A DNA stretch of 64,000 bases from Prionace glauca (Eukaryota > Chordata > Chondrichthyes > Carcharhiniformes > Carcharhinidae). Below the pieces are notes generated by a model. That model was given only the letters and a program-made list of their open reading frames with translations. It searched no databases and had not been told where the DNA came from. Positions within the stretch are counted from its first letter, which is position 1; every line of letters starts with the position of its first letter. This document shows, piece after piece, positions 30,595 to 40,608 of this stretch. The stretch lies in the NCBI GenBank assembly GCA_037974335.1, contig CM075760.1:48504138-48568137 (forward strand). The letters are read 5' to 3'. A program made the translations under genes and the position numbers.

Positions 30595-31431
30595 ATGGCA
30601 TGGAAGTGTGAGGATTGTGGGAAGCAATTCAATTACCCATCCCTGCTGGAAACTCATCGACGTAGTCACACTGGTGAGAGGCCATTCACCTGCTCCCAGT
30701 GTGGGAAGGGATTCACTCAGTTATCCAGCTTAAATATACATCAGAGGATTCATGCTGAGGAGAGGCTGTTCACCTGCTCCCAATGTGGGAAGGGATTCAA
30801 TCAGTCATCCAATCTAGCAATACACCAACGAGTTCACACTGGGGAGAAACCATTCACCTGCTCTGAATGTGGGAAGGGATTTTCTCATTCATCCACTCTG
30901 CTGATACACCAGCGAGCTCACACTCAGGAGAAGCCATTCACTTGCTCCCAGTGTGGGAAGGGATTTGCTGACTCATCTACTTTGTTGAAACACCAGCGAG
31001 TTCACACTGGGGAGAGGCCATTCACCTGCTCTGTATGTGGAAAGAGATTTGCTCAGTCAGCCACCTTGTTCACACACCAGCGAATTCACACTGGGGAGAA
31101 GCCATTCACCTGCTCTGTGTGTGGGAAAGGATTCACTCGGTCATCAACTCTGCTGACACACCAGCGAGTTCACACTGGGGAGAAACCGTTCATCTGCTCT
31201 GTGTGTGGGAAAAGATTCAATCATTCATCCAACCTAGCAATACACCAGCGAATCCACACAGAGGATAGGCCATTCATCTGTTCTGTGTGCGAGAAGGGAT
31301 TCAATCAGTCGTCTAAACTAGCAATACATCAGCGGGTTCACACTGGAGAAAAGCCATTCACCTGCTTGCAGTGTGGGAAGGGATACGTTACCTCATCGAA
31401 TCTTCTGATACACCAGCGAATTCACAGCTAA
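30595..31431 (+). CDS. C2H2 zinc-finger protein (unit 2), 10 fingers, intact
   Basis: 278 residues beginning [25 protein letters not shown]. Ten regular C2H2 fingers run to the C-terminus (VTSSNLLIHQRIHS), each with both cysteines and both histidines. Linkers are mostly TGERP/TGEKP, with AEERL, TQEKP and TEDRP variants. The exon starts after the acceptor at 30369-30370 (aaatcaatttcccag). Upstream, a finger-like YTCSVCGRDFN is closed by TAA, so translation should start at 30595. No KRAB or other domain. Predicted nuclear DNA-binding protein; target unknown. Paralogous to unit 6 (60.4 kb). Confidence 0.85.
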   Translation: MAWKCEDCGKQFNYPSLLETHRRSHTGERPFTCSQCGKGFTQLSSLNIHQRIHAEERLFTCSQCGKGFNQSSNLAIHQRVHTGEKPFTCSECGKGFSHSSTLLIHQRAHTQEKPFTCSQCGKGFADSSTLLKHQRVHTGERPFTCSVCGKRFAQSATLFTHQRIHTGEKPFTCSVCGKGFTRSSTLLTHQRVHTGEKPFICSVCGKRFNHSSNLAIHQRIHTEDRPFICSVCEKGFNQSSKLAIHQRVHTGEKPFTCLQCGKGYVTSSNLLIHQRIHS

Positions 31432-31556
31432 TTATTGTGATTGAATTTCAAACGAGGGAGAAAACATGAAAATGATTGTGCGGAGAGTATCAGTTACCTG
31501 TCAGAGCTGGAAGTACACTGGGGACTGTTTGAAGATAGAGGGTTTCTACAAACTGC

Positions 31557-31717
31557 TCTAAGAACATAAGAAATAGGAGCAGGAGTAGGCCATCTAGCCC
31601 TTCGAGCCTGCCCCGCCATTTAATAAGATCATGGCTGATCTGAACTGGATCAGTTCCACTTTCCTGCTTTCTCCCCATAACCCTTAATTCTCCTGTCTAT
31701 CAGAAACCTATCTACCA
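31557..31717 (-). mobile_element. CR1-A' LINE, outermost layer of a nest (left part)
   Basis: Antisense CR1-A-type tail (taagaacataagaaataggagc) up to agaaacctatctacc. The copy appears to continue at about 32.71 kb (agagacttaaatata) and again at 35.13 kb (ttcagcgaggtagcctccacc); two later LINEs sit in between. Confidence 0.7.
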
Positions 31718-32707
31718 TGGGGTGCCCCAGGGATCTGTTCTGGGACCCTTGCTGTTTGTCATTTTCACAAATGACCTGGATGAGGAAGTGGAGGGATGGG
31801 TTGGTAAGTTCGCTGATGACACGAAGGTCGGCGATGTTGTGGATGGTCTGGAAGGATGTCAAAAGTTGCAGCAGGACATAGATAGGATGCAGGAATGGGC
31901 GGAGAAGTGGCAGATGGACTTCAACGCAGACAAATGTGTAGTCGTCCATTTCGGCAGAACCAACGGGATGAACGAGTACACTATCAAGGGCAGGAGTCTT
32001 AGTAGCGTTGAAGAGCAGAAGGATCTCGGGGTCCGGTCCACAGGACTCTTAAATCGGCCTCGCAGGTGGAGGAGGTGGTCAAGAAGGCGTATGGTGTACT
32101 GGCCTTCATTAATCGAGGGATTGAGTTTAGGAGTTGGGAGGTAATGCTGCAACTTTACAGGACCCTCGTCAGGCCTCATTTGGAGTACTGTGCGCAGTTC
32201 TGGTCGCCTCACTATAGGAAAGACGTAGAAGCTATTGAAAGGGTGCAGAGGAGATTTACAAGGATGTTGCCTGGACTGGGAGGCATGCCTTATGAAGATA
32301 GGTTGAGGGAGCTGGGACTCTTTTCCCTGGAGAGGCGAAGGTTGAGAGGCGACCTGATAGAAGTTTATAAAATGTTGAGAGGAATAGATAGGGTGGACTC
32401 TCAGAGGCTATTTCCCCGGGTTGAAATGGTCGCTACGAGAGGACACAGATTTAAGGTGCGGGGAGGGAAGTACAGAGGTGATGTTAGGGGTAAGTTTTTC
32501 ACTCAGAGGGTGGTGAGTGAATGGAATCAGCTGCCGTCATCGGTGGTGGAGGCGAACTCGCTGGGGTCTTTTAAAAGACTTCTGGATGAGTATATGGGGT
32601 TTAATGGGATTGGGGGTTATAGATAGGTCTATAGATTGGTGGGGTTGATGTGATCGGCGCAACTCGAGGGCCGAAGGGCCTGTTTGTGCTGTAATGTTCT
32701 ATGTTCT
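31718..32707 (+). mobile_element. CR1-B LINE, 5'-truncated 3' half
   Basis: Starts inside the reverse transcriptase (MPQGSVLGPLLFVIFTNDL, FADDTKVGD, DKCVVVHFGRTNGMNEY), has one frameshift near 32.03 kb, and then reads EEVVKKAYGVLAFINRGIEFRS to GIGGYR-stop at 32626. The tail is gggccgaagggcctgtttgtgctgtaatgttctatgttct. Left flank tctacc matches right flank ttctacc, a possible short target-site duplication. Confidence 0.8.
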
Positions 32708-32721
32708 ACCAGAGACTTAAA

Positions 32722-35128
32722 TATAGTCTCTCCACCTCTATCCTATCCATCCCATTCATCATCTTATACGTCTCAATGAGATCTCCCCTCATTCTTCTAA
32801 ACTCTAACGAGTACAAGCCTAGTTTATTCAGCCTCTCCTCATAGCTCAATCCCCTCAACTCCGGTATCAGCCGAGTAAACCTCCTCTGCACTCCCTCCAG
32901 GGCCAAAATATCCTTGCGCAGGTGCGGCACCCAAAACTGCACACAGTACTCCAGCTGCGGCCTCACCAATGCCCTATACAGCTGCAGCAAGACCTCCCTA
33001 CTTTTATATTCAATCCCCCTCGCTATGAAGGCCAGCATCCCATTCGCCTTCCTGACCACCTGCTGCACCTGCAAGCTGGGTTTTTGCGACTCATGCACAA
33101 GGACCCCGAGGTCCCTCTGCACCGTTGCCTGCTGCAGTTTTTCGCCCCGTAAGTAATAGTCCTTCCTACCATTCCTCCTACCAAAGTGGACCACCTCACA
33201 CTTGCCAACATTAAATTCCATTTGCCATTTCCTGGCCCATTCGCCCAGCCTATCTAGATCCTTCTGCAGACTCTCCACACCCTCCACACAATTTGCCTTT
33301 CCCCCAATCTTGGTGTCATCAGCAAATTTCGACACCCTGCACTCGGTTCCCTCCTCCAGATCATCTATATAAATGGTAAATAGCTGAGGCCCCAGCACCG
33401 ACCCCTGGGGCACCCCACTAGTCACCAACCGCCAATCCGAATAGCATCCATTGACCCCCACTCTCTGCCTCCTATTTGACAACCAATCCTCTATCCACGC
33501 TAACACCCTACCCCCAACTCCATGTCCCCTGACCTTCTGCAATAACCTCTTGTGAGGTACCTTGTCAAACGCCTTCTGAAAATCCAGAAAGACCACATCC
33601 ACCAGCTCTCCTCCATCCACTGCCCTAGACACATCCTCATAGAACTCCAGTAAATTTGTCAGACACGACTTCCCTTTAATGAAACCGTGTTGCGTCCGCC
33701 CTATCAAGCAATTCCCCTCAAGATGCCTCGCTATTTCCTCCTTAATGACGGTTTCTAACATTTTACCTACCACAGACGTTAAACTAACCGGCCTATAATT
33801 CCCCGCCTTTTGCCTGGCACCCTTCTTAAACAACGGCGTAACATTAGCCGTTTTCCAATCTTCCGGCACTTCCCCGGAATCCAGCGACGTCTGGAAAATA
33901 ACCACCAAGGCATCCACTATCACCTCCGCTATTTCTTTCAGAACCCTCGGATGCATTCCATCCGGTCCTGGGGACTTGTCCACAATCAGGCCCTCCAGTC
34001 TGTCGAGCACCACCTCTCTAGTAACAGTAATGTCATTAAGATCCTCCATTCCTACCACCTTTCCATCGCTAACACCCGGCAAATTATTCACGTCCTCCTC
34101 CGTGAAGACAGAAACAAAGAAGTTATTCAAGACCTTAGCCATATTCCTATCCCCTACCACTAGCTCCCCTTTCTCATCCTCTAAAGGACCAACGTTTACC
34201 CTAGCCAGCCTCTTCCTTTTTATATATTTATAAAAACTCTTGCTATCCTTTTTTATATTAAGTGCTAGCCCAGCCTCATAGCTTCTCCTACCCTCCTTTA
34301 TCAATTTCTTTGTCAATCTTTGTTGACATTTAAACGTTTCCCAATCCTCTTCTCGCCCACTGCTCTTAGCTACTCTAAACTCCTCCGCTTTTAATTTAAC
34401 ACTTTCCTTCACCTCCTTCGTTATCCACGGCTTATTACCTCTCCTCCTACTGTCCTTTTTAACCATCGGAATAAATTTCTGCTGAGCACCAAGAAAGATC
34501 TCCTTAAAGATCCTCCACTGCTCCTCAGCAGACCTACCTTCCAACGCGTTCCCCCAGTCCACATTCGCCAATTCTTCTCTCATCCTACCATACTCCCCTC
34601 TATTCAAACAAAGGACGCGTGTCTGGGAACCCACTTTCTCCTCCTCCATCTGCACCAGAAACTCCACCATACAATGATCACTCTCTCCAAGAGGATCCTT
34701 CACCGCAAGGTCCCTAATTCTACCCACCTCATTACATAGCACCAGATCCAAGATAGCTCGCTCCCTCGTCGGCTCCAACACACACTGTTCAAGGAAATTA
34801 TCCCGCTCAAAAAAGACAGTAGGACTAGGGGGCACAGCCTCAAGATAAAGGGGGGGCGGTTTAGAACAGAGTTGAGGAGGAACTTCTTCACTCAAAGGGT
34901 GGTGAATCTCTGGAATTCTCTGCCTGTTGAAGTGGTGGAGGCTGCCTCGCTAAATATTTTTAAGAAACGGGTTGATGGGTTTTTCATAAGAGAAGGGATT
35001 AAGGGTTATCGGGAGAGGGCGGGAAGGTAGAGCTGAGTCACGACAGATCAGCCATGATCTTATTGAATGGCGGGGCAGGCTCGAGGGGCCAGATGGCCTA
35101 CTCCTGCTCCTATTTCTTATGTTCTTAT
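32722..35128. mobile_element. CR1-A LINE copy 2 with 5' inversion (twin priming)
   Basis: 32722-34805 is antisense ORF2 sequence (from DNFLEQCVLEP to MDRIEVERL). 34801-35128 is the sense 3' end, starting tcccgctcaaaaaagacag and ending ttatgttcttat. The two pieces meet in LINE coordinates within a few bases, and the junction shares tcccg between the partners. This is one insertion with an inverted 5' part, as known for twin-primed LINE integrations. Confidence 0.85.
32727..34805 (-). CDS. CR1-A ORF2 fragment (copy 2, inverted part)
   Basis: An uninterrupted frame from within the endonuclease domain (CVLEPTRERAILDLVLCNEVGR, SDHCMVEF) through the whole reverse transcriptase (FLDFQKAFDKVPH, GVPQGSVLGPQLF, FADDTKIGG) to MDRIEVERL. 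I count roughly a dozen residue differences from copy 1 over about 690 residues, including R to M in KFIPRVKKD and E to K in VDESPGPD. The frame extends to 34895 only by running into the inverted 3' piece. Confidence 0.75.
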
Positions 35129-35392
35129 ATTCAGCGAGGTAGCCTCCACCACTTCAACGTGCAGAGACTCACCACCCTTTGAGTGAAGAAGTTCCTCCTC
35201 AACTCTGATCTAAACTGTCCCCCCCCCCCCCCCGGCTTATCTTGAGGCTGTGCCCTCTTGTCCTGCTATTCTTTCTCAGCGGGAAGAATCTCTCTACCTC
35301 TACCCTATCCATCCCCTTCATTATCTTATACGTCTCTATAAGATCCCCCCTCAGCCTTCTAAACGCTAAGACTTGTCTTCTCTCTGAAAGCT
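35129..35392 (-). mobile_element. CR1-A' LINE, outermost layer (right part)
   Basis: Antisense ttcagcgaggtagcctccaccacttc, gaagaagttcctcctcaactctg, a run of 14 C, then gtcctgctattctttctcagcgggaag. Continues the copy that starts at 31.56 kb. Confidence 0.7.
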
Positions 35393-35454
35393 TCAGGACA
35401 GTCTATACTCATTATAGCAAGTATATTTATGGTTTTTAACTGTACTTTAAGTGG

Positions 35455-35762
35455 GATCTACATGTGAGGAATGTTGCACATTGGAACTGAAATTGTGCTA
35501 AGTTAGAAATTAAAGTAGTTTCCTTTCACTTTTAAATACTGTCCAACTGTTATTAGTTAAGCCCCTTCATTTTTTGGAATTGTATTTAAGCTGCTATTAA
35601 ATAAAGTTTGTTTTACCATGAAAGATCCCTAATTTGTCATTGGAATTATTCCTGGAGTGAAGCATCCTATCCTCACATTTATGCCAAAATAGAAAAAATT
35701 GTTTGGATCTAATCTGACTTCCTAACATAATTTAGGGGTTCTGGTTCAAGACCCTATTGGAA
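35455..35762 (+). mobile_element. Possible solo LTR fossil, partial
   Basis: Shares attaaataaagtttg-type sequence with an AATAAA signal and gaagcatcctatcctcacatttatgcc with the element at 48.9-49.5 kb. Both end exactly at the same place in a zinc-finger sequence. Fossil; family not identified. Confidence 0.35.
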
Positions 35763-36027
35763 GGGATTCACTCAATAATCTACTCTCCAAGCACTCCTGC
35801 TTCACACTGGGGAGGGACCTTTTAAATGCCCAGACTGTGAGAACTGCTATAAAAGCTGTGGAAAACTGATGTCTCATCAACATGTTCACACTGAGACACC
35901 ATTCAGCTGCTTTTACTGTGAGACTGGGTTCAGGAAATCATTTCGACTGACTGTACACCAGCGAGTTCACACTGGAGAGAGGCCATTCACCTGCTCTGAG
36001 TTTGGGAAGAGATTCACTCAGTTTTGC
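35763..36027 (+). pseudogene. C2H2 zinc-finger pseudogene fragment
   Basis: Reads KGFTQ-stop-STLQ..., [63 protein letters not shown]. About three finger equivalents with a stop and a lost cysteine, cut off on the right by R1-like sequence. Its counterpart is at 48.8 kb on the minus strand. Confidence 0.75.
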
Positions 36028-36074
36028 GGTTCAATTTCCAGAATCTGCAGTATCTGATTTTGATCTGATTTTTT

Positions 36075-36165
36075 TGTTTGAGTTATTATTGTCACTTGTA
36101 TTGGGATACAGTGAAAAGTATTGTTTCTTGTGCGCTTTACAGACAGAACATACCATTCCAGCATT
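36075..36165 (-). mobile_element. LINE F tail fragment
   Basis: gggatacagtgaaaagtattgtttcttgtgcgctttacag. Confidence 0.6.
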
Positions 36166-36169
36166 TTCT

Positions 36170-36345
36170 GATTTAGTTCCTTTTGAAGGGTTCTCCCTCT
36201 CTCCTCTATCCTCACCTCAACAAGAAGTCTGAGGAGCTCATTTGTCACTAAGATTGAGACAACCTGATCAGCTGCCTTCCTTCCACTGGGTCAAACCGTG
36301 ACTAAAAATTTGCCCAACCTTAACTCATCCTTCCTTAGTTTCTCC
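36170..36345 (+). mobile_element. LINE M fragment
   Basis: aagtctgaggagctcatttgtcactaagattgagacaacctgatcagctgcc; the same stretch lies in the longer copy at 62.1 kb. Confidence 0.6.
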
Positions 36346-36349
36346 CTAT

Positions 36350-37180
36350 CAAGAAGTAGATTTAGTAATCTATATTTGTATTGTTGGATATTCGTAATAC
36401 GGTAAAGATTTAAGCGAGTTTAATTCAGTGTTTCTGTGTACAAAAGGGTTAAAGCTTTCATAATGTTAAATAAAGGTGTTTGCATGTATAGGGTTTTGGT
36501 TGGTTAGAAATAATTTTTGAGTTAGCTGAAGAGGAAACTGCCAGAAACATCAGGCAGAACAATAGAGCAAGGGCAAGAAAGAAAATTCCAGAAGTTTAAA
36601 GAGCAGATAGTTCCAGAAACCAGGGAATTAAAAAAGTCTGAGGAAAACTGAAGTCAAAGGGAATCTGAACAAAATACTGTTACCTGAAGTTAAAGAAAGG
36701 AGCAAAGAGAGGTTTCTAGTTAAAGACAACACACCTGGTGAAGTTGGTTGGCAAAAAGACAGATCCTGAAATAATCCTAAGGTAGGGACTTTGTACCACC
36801 TGTGAAACAGTAGTGTTCTGCTGGCATGGCTGGGTACCAGAGAGATTGTGTGGAAGCTTGAATGCATGTGGTAATCTAAGGCAGAAGAATAGTGTAAGGA
36901 GGGATTGAAATCCTGGAAATGGATTCTTGCTTAAAAGATCTGAGAGAGAGCGTTGTTTGGGAGAAGATTCTCAGCCGTGTCTCTTTGAGAGTGGATCTGG
37001 TTGATGAAAATTTCTGCTCATCGATTTCAATGACAATGTTACAATTCATAATTTTACTCATGACAGAATCTCTGTGGACATTAATGAGTACAGGAGCTCA
37101 GTGTGATTTCTCAGCACCAGGTTATACTCTGAACGTGTGCAGTGCAAATGGTGGAACCTGCTGATCAGAGATTACATTGA
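36350..37180. other. No gene recognised
   Basis: A/G-rich sequence with an AATAAA near 36.47 kb. No ORF of known type. Confidence 0.35.
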
Positions 37181-37184
37181 ATTA

Positions 37185-37385
37185 TAGAGAATATCCAGTC
37201 TGGAATGAGACTATTTGGTTTAACTAGTCTGTGCTGATGTTTATATTTCACACAAGACAACTCCCATTCCATCTCCCTCATTTCAGCCCTTCAGTTCATC
37301 TTTCTAATCTCCTTTCCCTCATGTACTCATCACGTTTTCTTTTTAACCAAAAGAATGAGTTGTCCAGCTACTTCCTGTGGCGCTG
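37185..37385 (-). mobile_element. LINE L-like old fragment
   Basis: agtctgtgctgatgtttat, cccattccatctccctcatttcagccc in antisense LINE style. Weak. Confidence 0.35.
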
Positions 37386-37800
37386 AATTTCACATTGTAA
37401 TCAATCTCTGAGTATAGATGGTGAGTGATTTGGAGGGGAACTTGCAGGTGATGATGTTCCTATGCGTTTGCTGCCCATCTCTGAGGTGCTAGAGGTTGCG
37501 GGTTTGCAAGATGCTGTCAAAGAAGCCTTGGTGAGGGCTTGCAGTGCACTTGTAGGTGGTACACACAGCTGCCACGTGAGTCAGTGTTGGAGGGAGTAGA
37601 TGTTTGTACAGGGATTGCCAATAAAGCTACTTTGTCTTGAATGGTGTTGAGGTTCCTGAGTTGTTGGAGCTGCACTAATTCAGAAAATTGGAGCTTATTC
37701 AATTGGACACGAGTTGTGCCTTGTAGATGCTGGACTTTGGGGAGAAGGGTTAGACAGATCGTTTAAAGAAAAATTTATCTGATCTGGCCCATACACCATG
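37386..37800 (-). mobile_element. LINE D, reverse transcriptase C-terminal fragment
   Basis: Minus strand reads LQQLRNLNTIQDKVALLAIP and CVYHLQVHCKPSPRLL, matching the LKKLDTIQDKAARLIG ... IYKMHCSNSPRLL pattern of a shark LINE. Frame interrupted. Confidence 0.6.
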
Positions 37801-37829
37801 AGGAGATAGAAATGGGATGTATTATGATT

Positions 37830-38689
37830 CTCAACTGAAACCCTAACCAAGTGAAAAGATGAACATTGAAGACTCGAACACGGAGGGAGGGATGTCTGTT
37901 TGTGTTCTTCAGCAGTGGAAGTGGGGATCAGGATTGTGCTGGAAGAACAGGAGTGATGGTAAAATGAGTCAGCAAATAGAGAACGATTGTATTTCCACCA
38001 GCTCAGGTTACTGAAGCCTGAATATTGTGGGAGAGAAAAGGTGAGAGTGTTGCAGAGTTTAAAGTGGAACAGGAGAGCTTTAAGCTGGTGGAGTCAGTGA
38101 AATCTCAGCCTCTTTTTTTGTCTGCTGTCATTTCACAGAGGCCCTGTTTGGCTGAAACTCTATTTCCACAGCTACAGAATCAGTGAAAAGACATTGCACC
38201 TTCTTCACAGTAGCATCAAACTCACACCGATTGACTGTTTCTCCGTTCACCTCAAGGTTATCGACATCATCCCAGGATCCTCTCTCTCCATTCCCTTCCC
38301 TACTCCATTCCCTCTAATAGCATCTCCCTGAACATCACCCCAGGGATCCTCGCTCCCTGCTCCATTCCCTCTGCCAGCATTCCCCTGAACTCACTGAACA
38401 GAAGGAGTAATCGCAGAGTAACTGTTGGGTTTGGAGTCAGGGAATGTTCCAGGTTTGTGCATTTTTAGTTATCCTAGTGTCAGAACACACATTTACATTA
38501 ATAAAACAGGGCATTCCTGCAAACACACTGCAGTTCCTCATGTCTGTTGTCTCCAAGTTCCTGTGAATTCCCTCAACTAGTATATAATGTAGACTTGAAT
38601 TGATTTATTTTAAAACAGTTTATTTTAAACATATTAACACCGGCCTGAAAGTTGTAGACTCAGGACTGTCACACAAATGCTCTCAATCT
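37830..38689. other. No gene recognised
   Basis: Contains short C/T-rich near-repeats at 38.27-38.39 kb (ccattccctctaatagcatctccctgaac / ccattccctctgccagcattcccctgaac). Otherwise nothing seen. Confidence 0.35.
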
Positions 38690-39065
38690 GATGGTGTGGT
38701 GGTATTGTCACTGGACTAGTAACCCAGAGTCCGAGGGTAATGCTCTGGGGAGCCAGCTTCCAATCACACCACAGCAAATGGTGAAATCCAAATTCAATAA
38801 AAATCTATAGTTAAAGGCCTAGTGATGACCATGAAACCATTGCTCTTAAAACCCATTTGGTTCACCGATGTTCATTAGTGCCCTTTAGAGAAGGAATTTA
38901 TACGACTCCAGAATATGACCAGAGGATGCTAGAAAATCTCAGCAGATCTGGTAGCATCTGTAAGTCTTTCATGTGACTCCAGGTGATGTGGTTGACTCTG
39001 GAATGGCCGAGCAAACAAGCCACTCAGTTCAAGGGCAGTTAGGGAAAGGCCACAAGCAATGAATT
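38690..39065 (+). mobile_element. SINE S2, near full length, with R1 insert
   Basis: Head gtggtattgtcactggactagtaacccagag with a tRNA-like A box, gctctggggagccagcttccaatcacacc near the B box, body gatgaccatgaaaccattg, tail cactcagttcaagggcagttaggg. About 60 bases of R1-like sequence interrupt it at 38.91-38.98 kb. Confidence 0.7.
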
Positions 39066-39234
39066 AAAAATAATCTTCACAAAATGTTGACCAGTCATTT
39101 AAATTTAAACCTGCTGTTTCACTCTCAGTCAGGAACAGATCCCAGATTTAAACCAATCTTTGGTTTAACAGCACATTGCCAGCATTCACCAGTGTTCTTC
39201 CCAACTCTAAATACAGTTGTAAAGGAGTCTTTTG

Positions 39235-39545
39235 TTCTGTGTCAGAGAACCCTACAGTGCAGAAGGAGGCCATTCAGTACATTGAATCTGCACTGACCAC
39301 AATCCCACACAGGCCCTATCCCCATAACGCCATGAATTTATCTTAGCTAGTGCCCCGACACTAAGGGGCAATTTCGCATGGCCAATTCACCTAACCCTCA
39401 CATCCTTGGACTGAAGCACCCAGTGGAAACTCACACAGACACAGGGAGAATGTGCAAACTCCGCACAGACAGTGACCCAAGCTGGGAATTGAACCCGGGT
39501 CCCTGGCGCTGTGAGGCAGCAGTGCCAACCACTGTGCCACAGTGC
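39235..39545 (-). mobile_element. SINE S1, near full length
   Basis: Antisense: ctacagtgcagaaggaggccattc at left, ccctggcgctgtgaggcagcagtgcc at right. Confidence 0.8.
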
Positions 39546-39717
39546 AGATCATGTTGGGGAGCTTTGAACCATGGAAGAGAGTGGTTGGGATACAGTTCTC
39601 AGACACCTCAGGAATATCCCACACAATTTATCTTGAATGTCATAAACAGCAGCAATAACTGCAGAATGCAGCTCCTGAAGACACATGAACTCACTGAGGT
39701 GTCAGTGGATGAGGTAG

Positions 39718-39935
39718 GGCAGCACGGTGATGGTACAGTGGTTCGCACTGCTGCCTCACAGCACCAGTGACCCAGGTTCAATTCCGGCCTCAGGGGGCTG
39801 TTTGTAGAAATTGTCCATTCTCCCGTGTCTGCATGAGTTTCTTTCGGGTGCTCCTGTTTCACACAGTCCAAAAATCAGTCGGTCAGGTGGATTGTCCATG
39901 GTAAAGACAGTTTGGCCCGGTGGGCAAGTGGAAGG
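39718..39935 (+). mobile_element. SINE S1, 3'-truncated
   Basis: gtacagtggttcgcactgctgcctcacagc, gacccaggttcaattccggcc, then body to gtccatggtaaag. Confidence 0.7.
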
Positions 39936-40046
39936 GAGGGAAACGGTAGAAATAGCTGATCAGATTGTCTCAAACTTAACGACAAAGAAGCTCCATGAAC
40001 TCCTCGCTTGTTGTTGGAGGTGATTGTTGTTGGAGTTATTGAAGGT

Positions 40047-40375
40047 GGCACGGTAGCACAGTGGTCAGCACTGCAGTTTCACAGCTCCAGGGTCCGATTC
40101 CTGGCTCGGGTCACTGTCTGTGTGGAGTTTGCACATTCTCCTTGTGTCTGCGTGGGTTTCCTCCGGGTACTCCGGTTTCTTCCCACAGTCCAAAGATGGT
40201 TGATTGGCCATGCTAAGAAATTGCCCCTTAGTGTCTAGGGATGCGTAGGTTAGAGAGATTAGTGGGTATAATATGTAGGAATATGGGGGTACGATCTGGG
40301 TGGGATTGTGTTTGGTGCAGACACGATGGGCCGAAGAGCCTCTTTCTGCACTGTAGGGTTCTATGATTCTATGAC
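40047..40375 (+). mobile_element. SINE S1, full length
   Basis: ggcacggtagcacagtggtcagcactgc, B-box-like ggtccgattcctggctcgg, body, tail gatgggccgaagagcctctttctgc and actgtagggttctatgattctatga. The best S1 reference copy in the window. Confidence 0.85.
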
Positions 40376-40608
40376 GATCGGGGAGACAAGGGCGAGGGAG
40401 AGACCTTCAATAGGAATTGACCCATGTTCGAGATATTAAAAAGATTCAACACACTGTGTACTAAACATAAATCTGATTGATTTAACATTTATCTAGAATA
40501 TTAACTCAGCTCTAACTGAGATGGAGTTTATGAACATCAGCAGAAACAGAGCCTGATCAACGAGCTTCATTTCTGGATGTAAATAATGGCAAAATCCCAT
40601 CACTGTAG

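Noticed and set aside
38690-38790. tRNA gene
   Set aside because: The A- and B-box-like parts belong to the head of SINE S2, and no clover leaf is complete; the S1 heads were rejected for the same reason.
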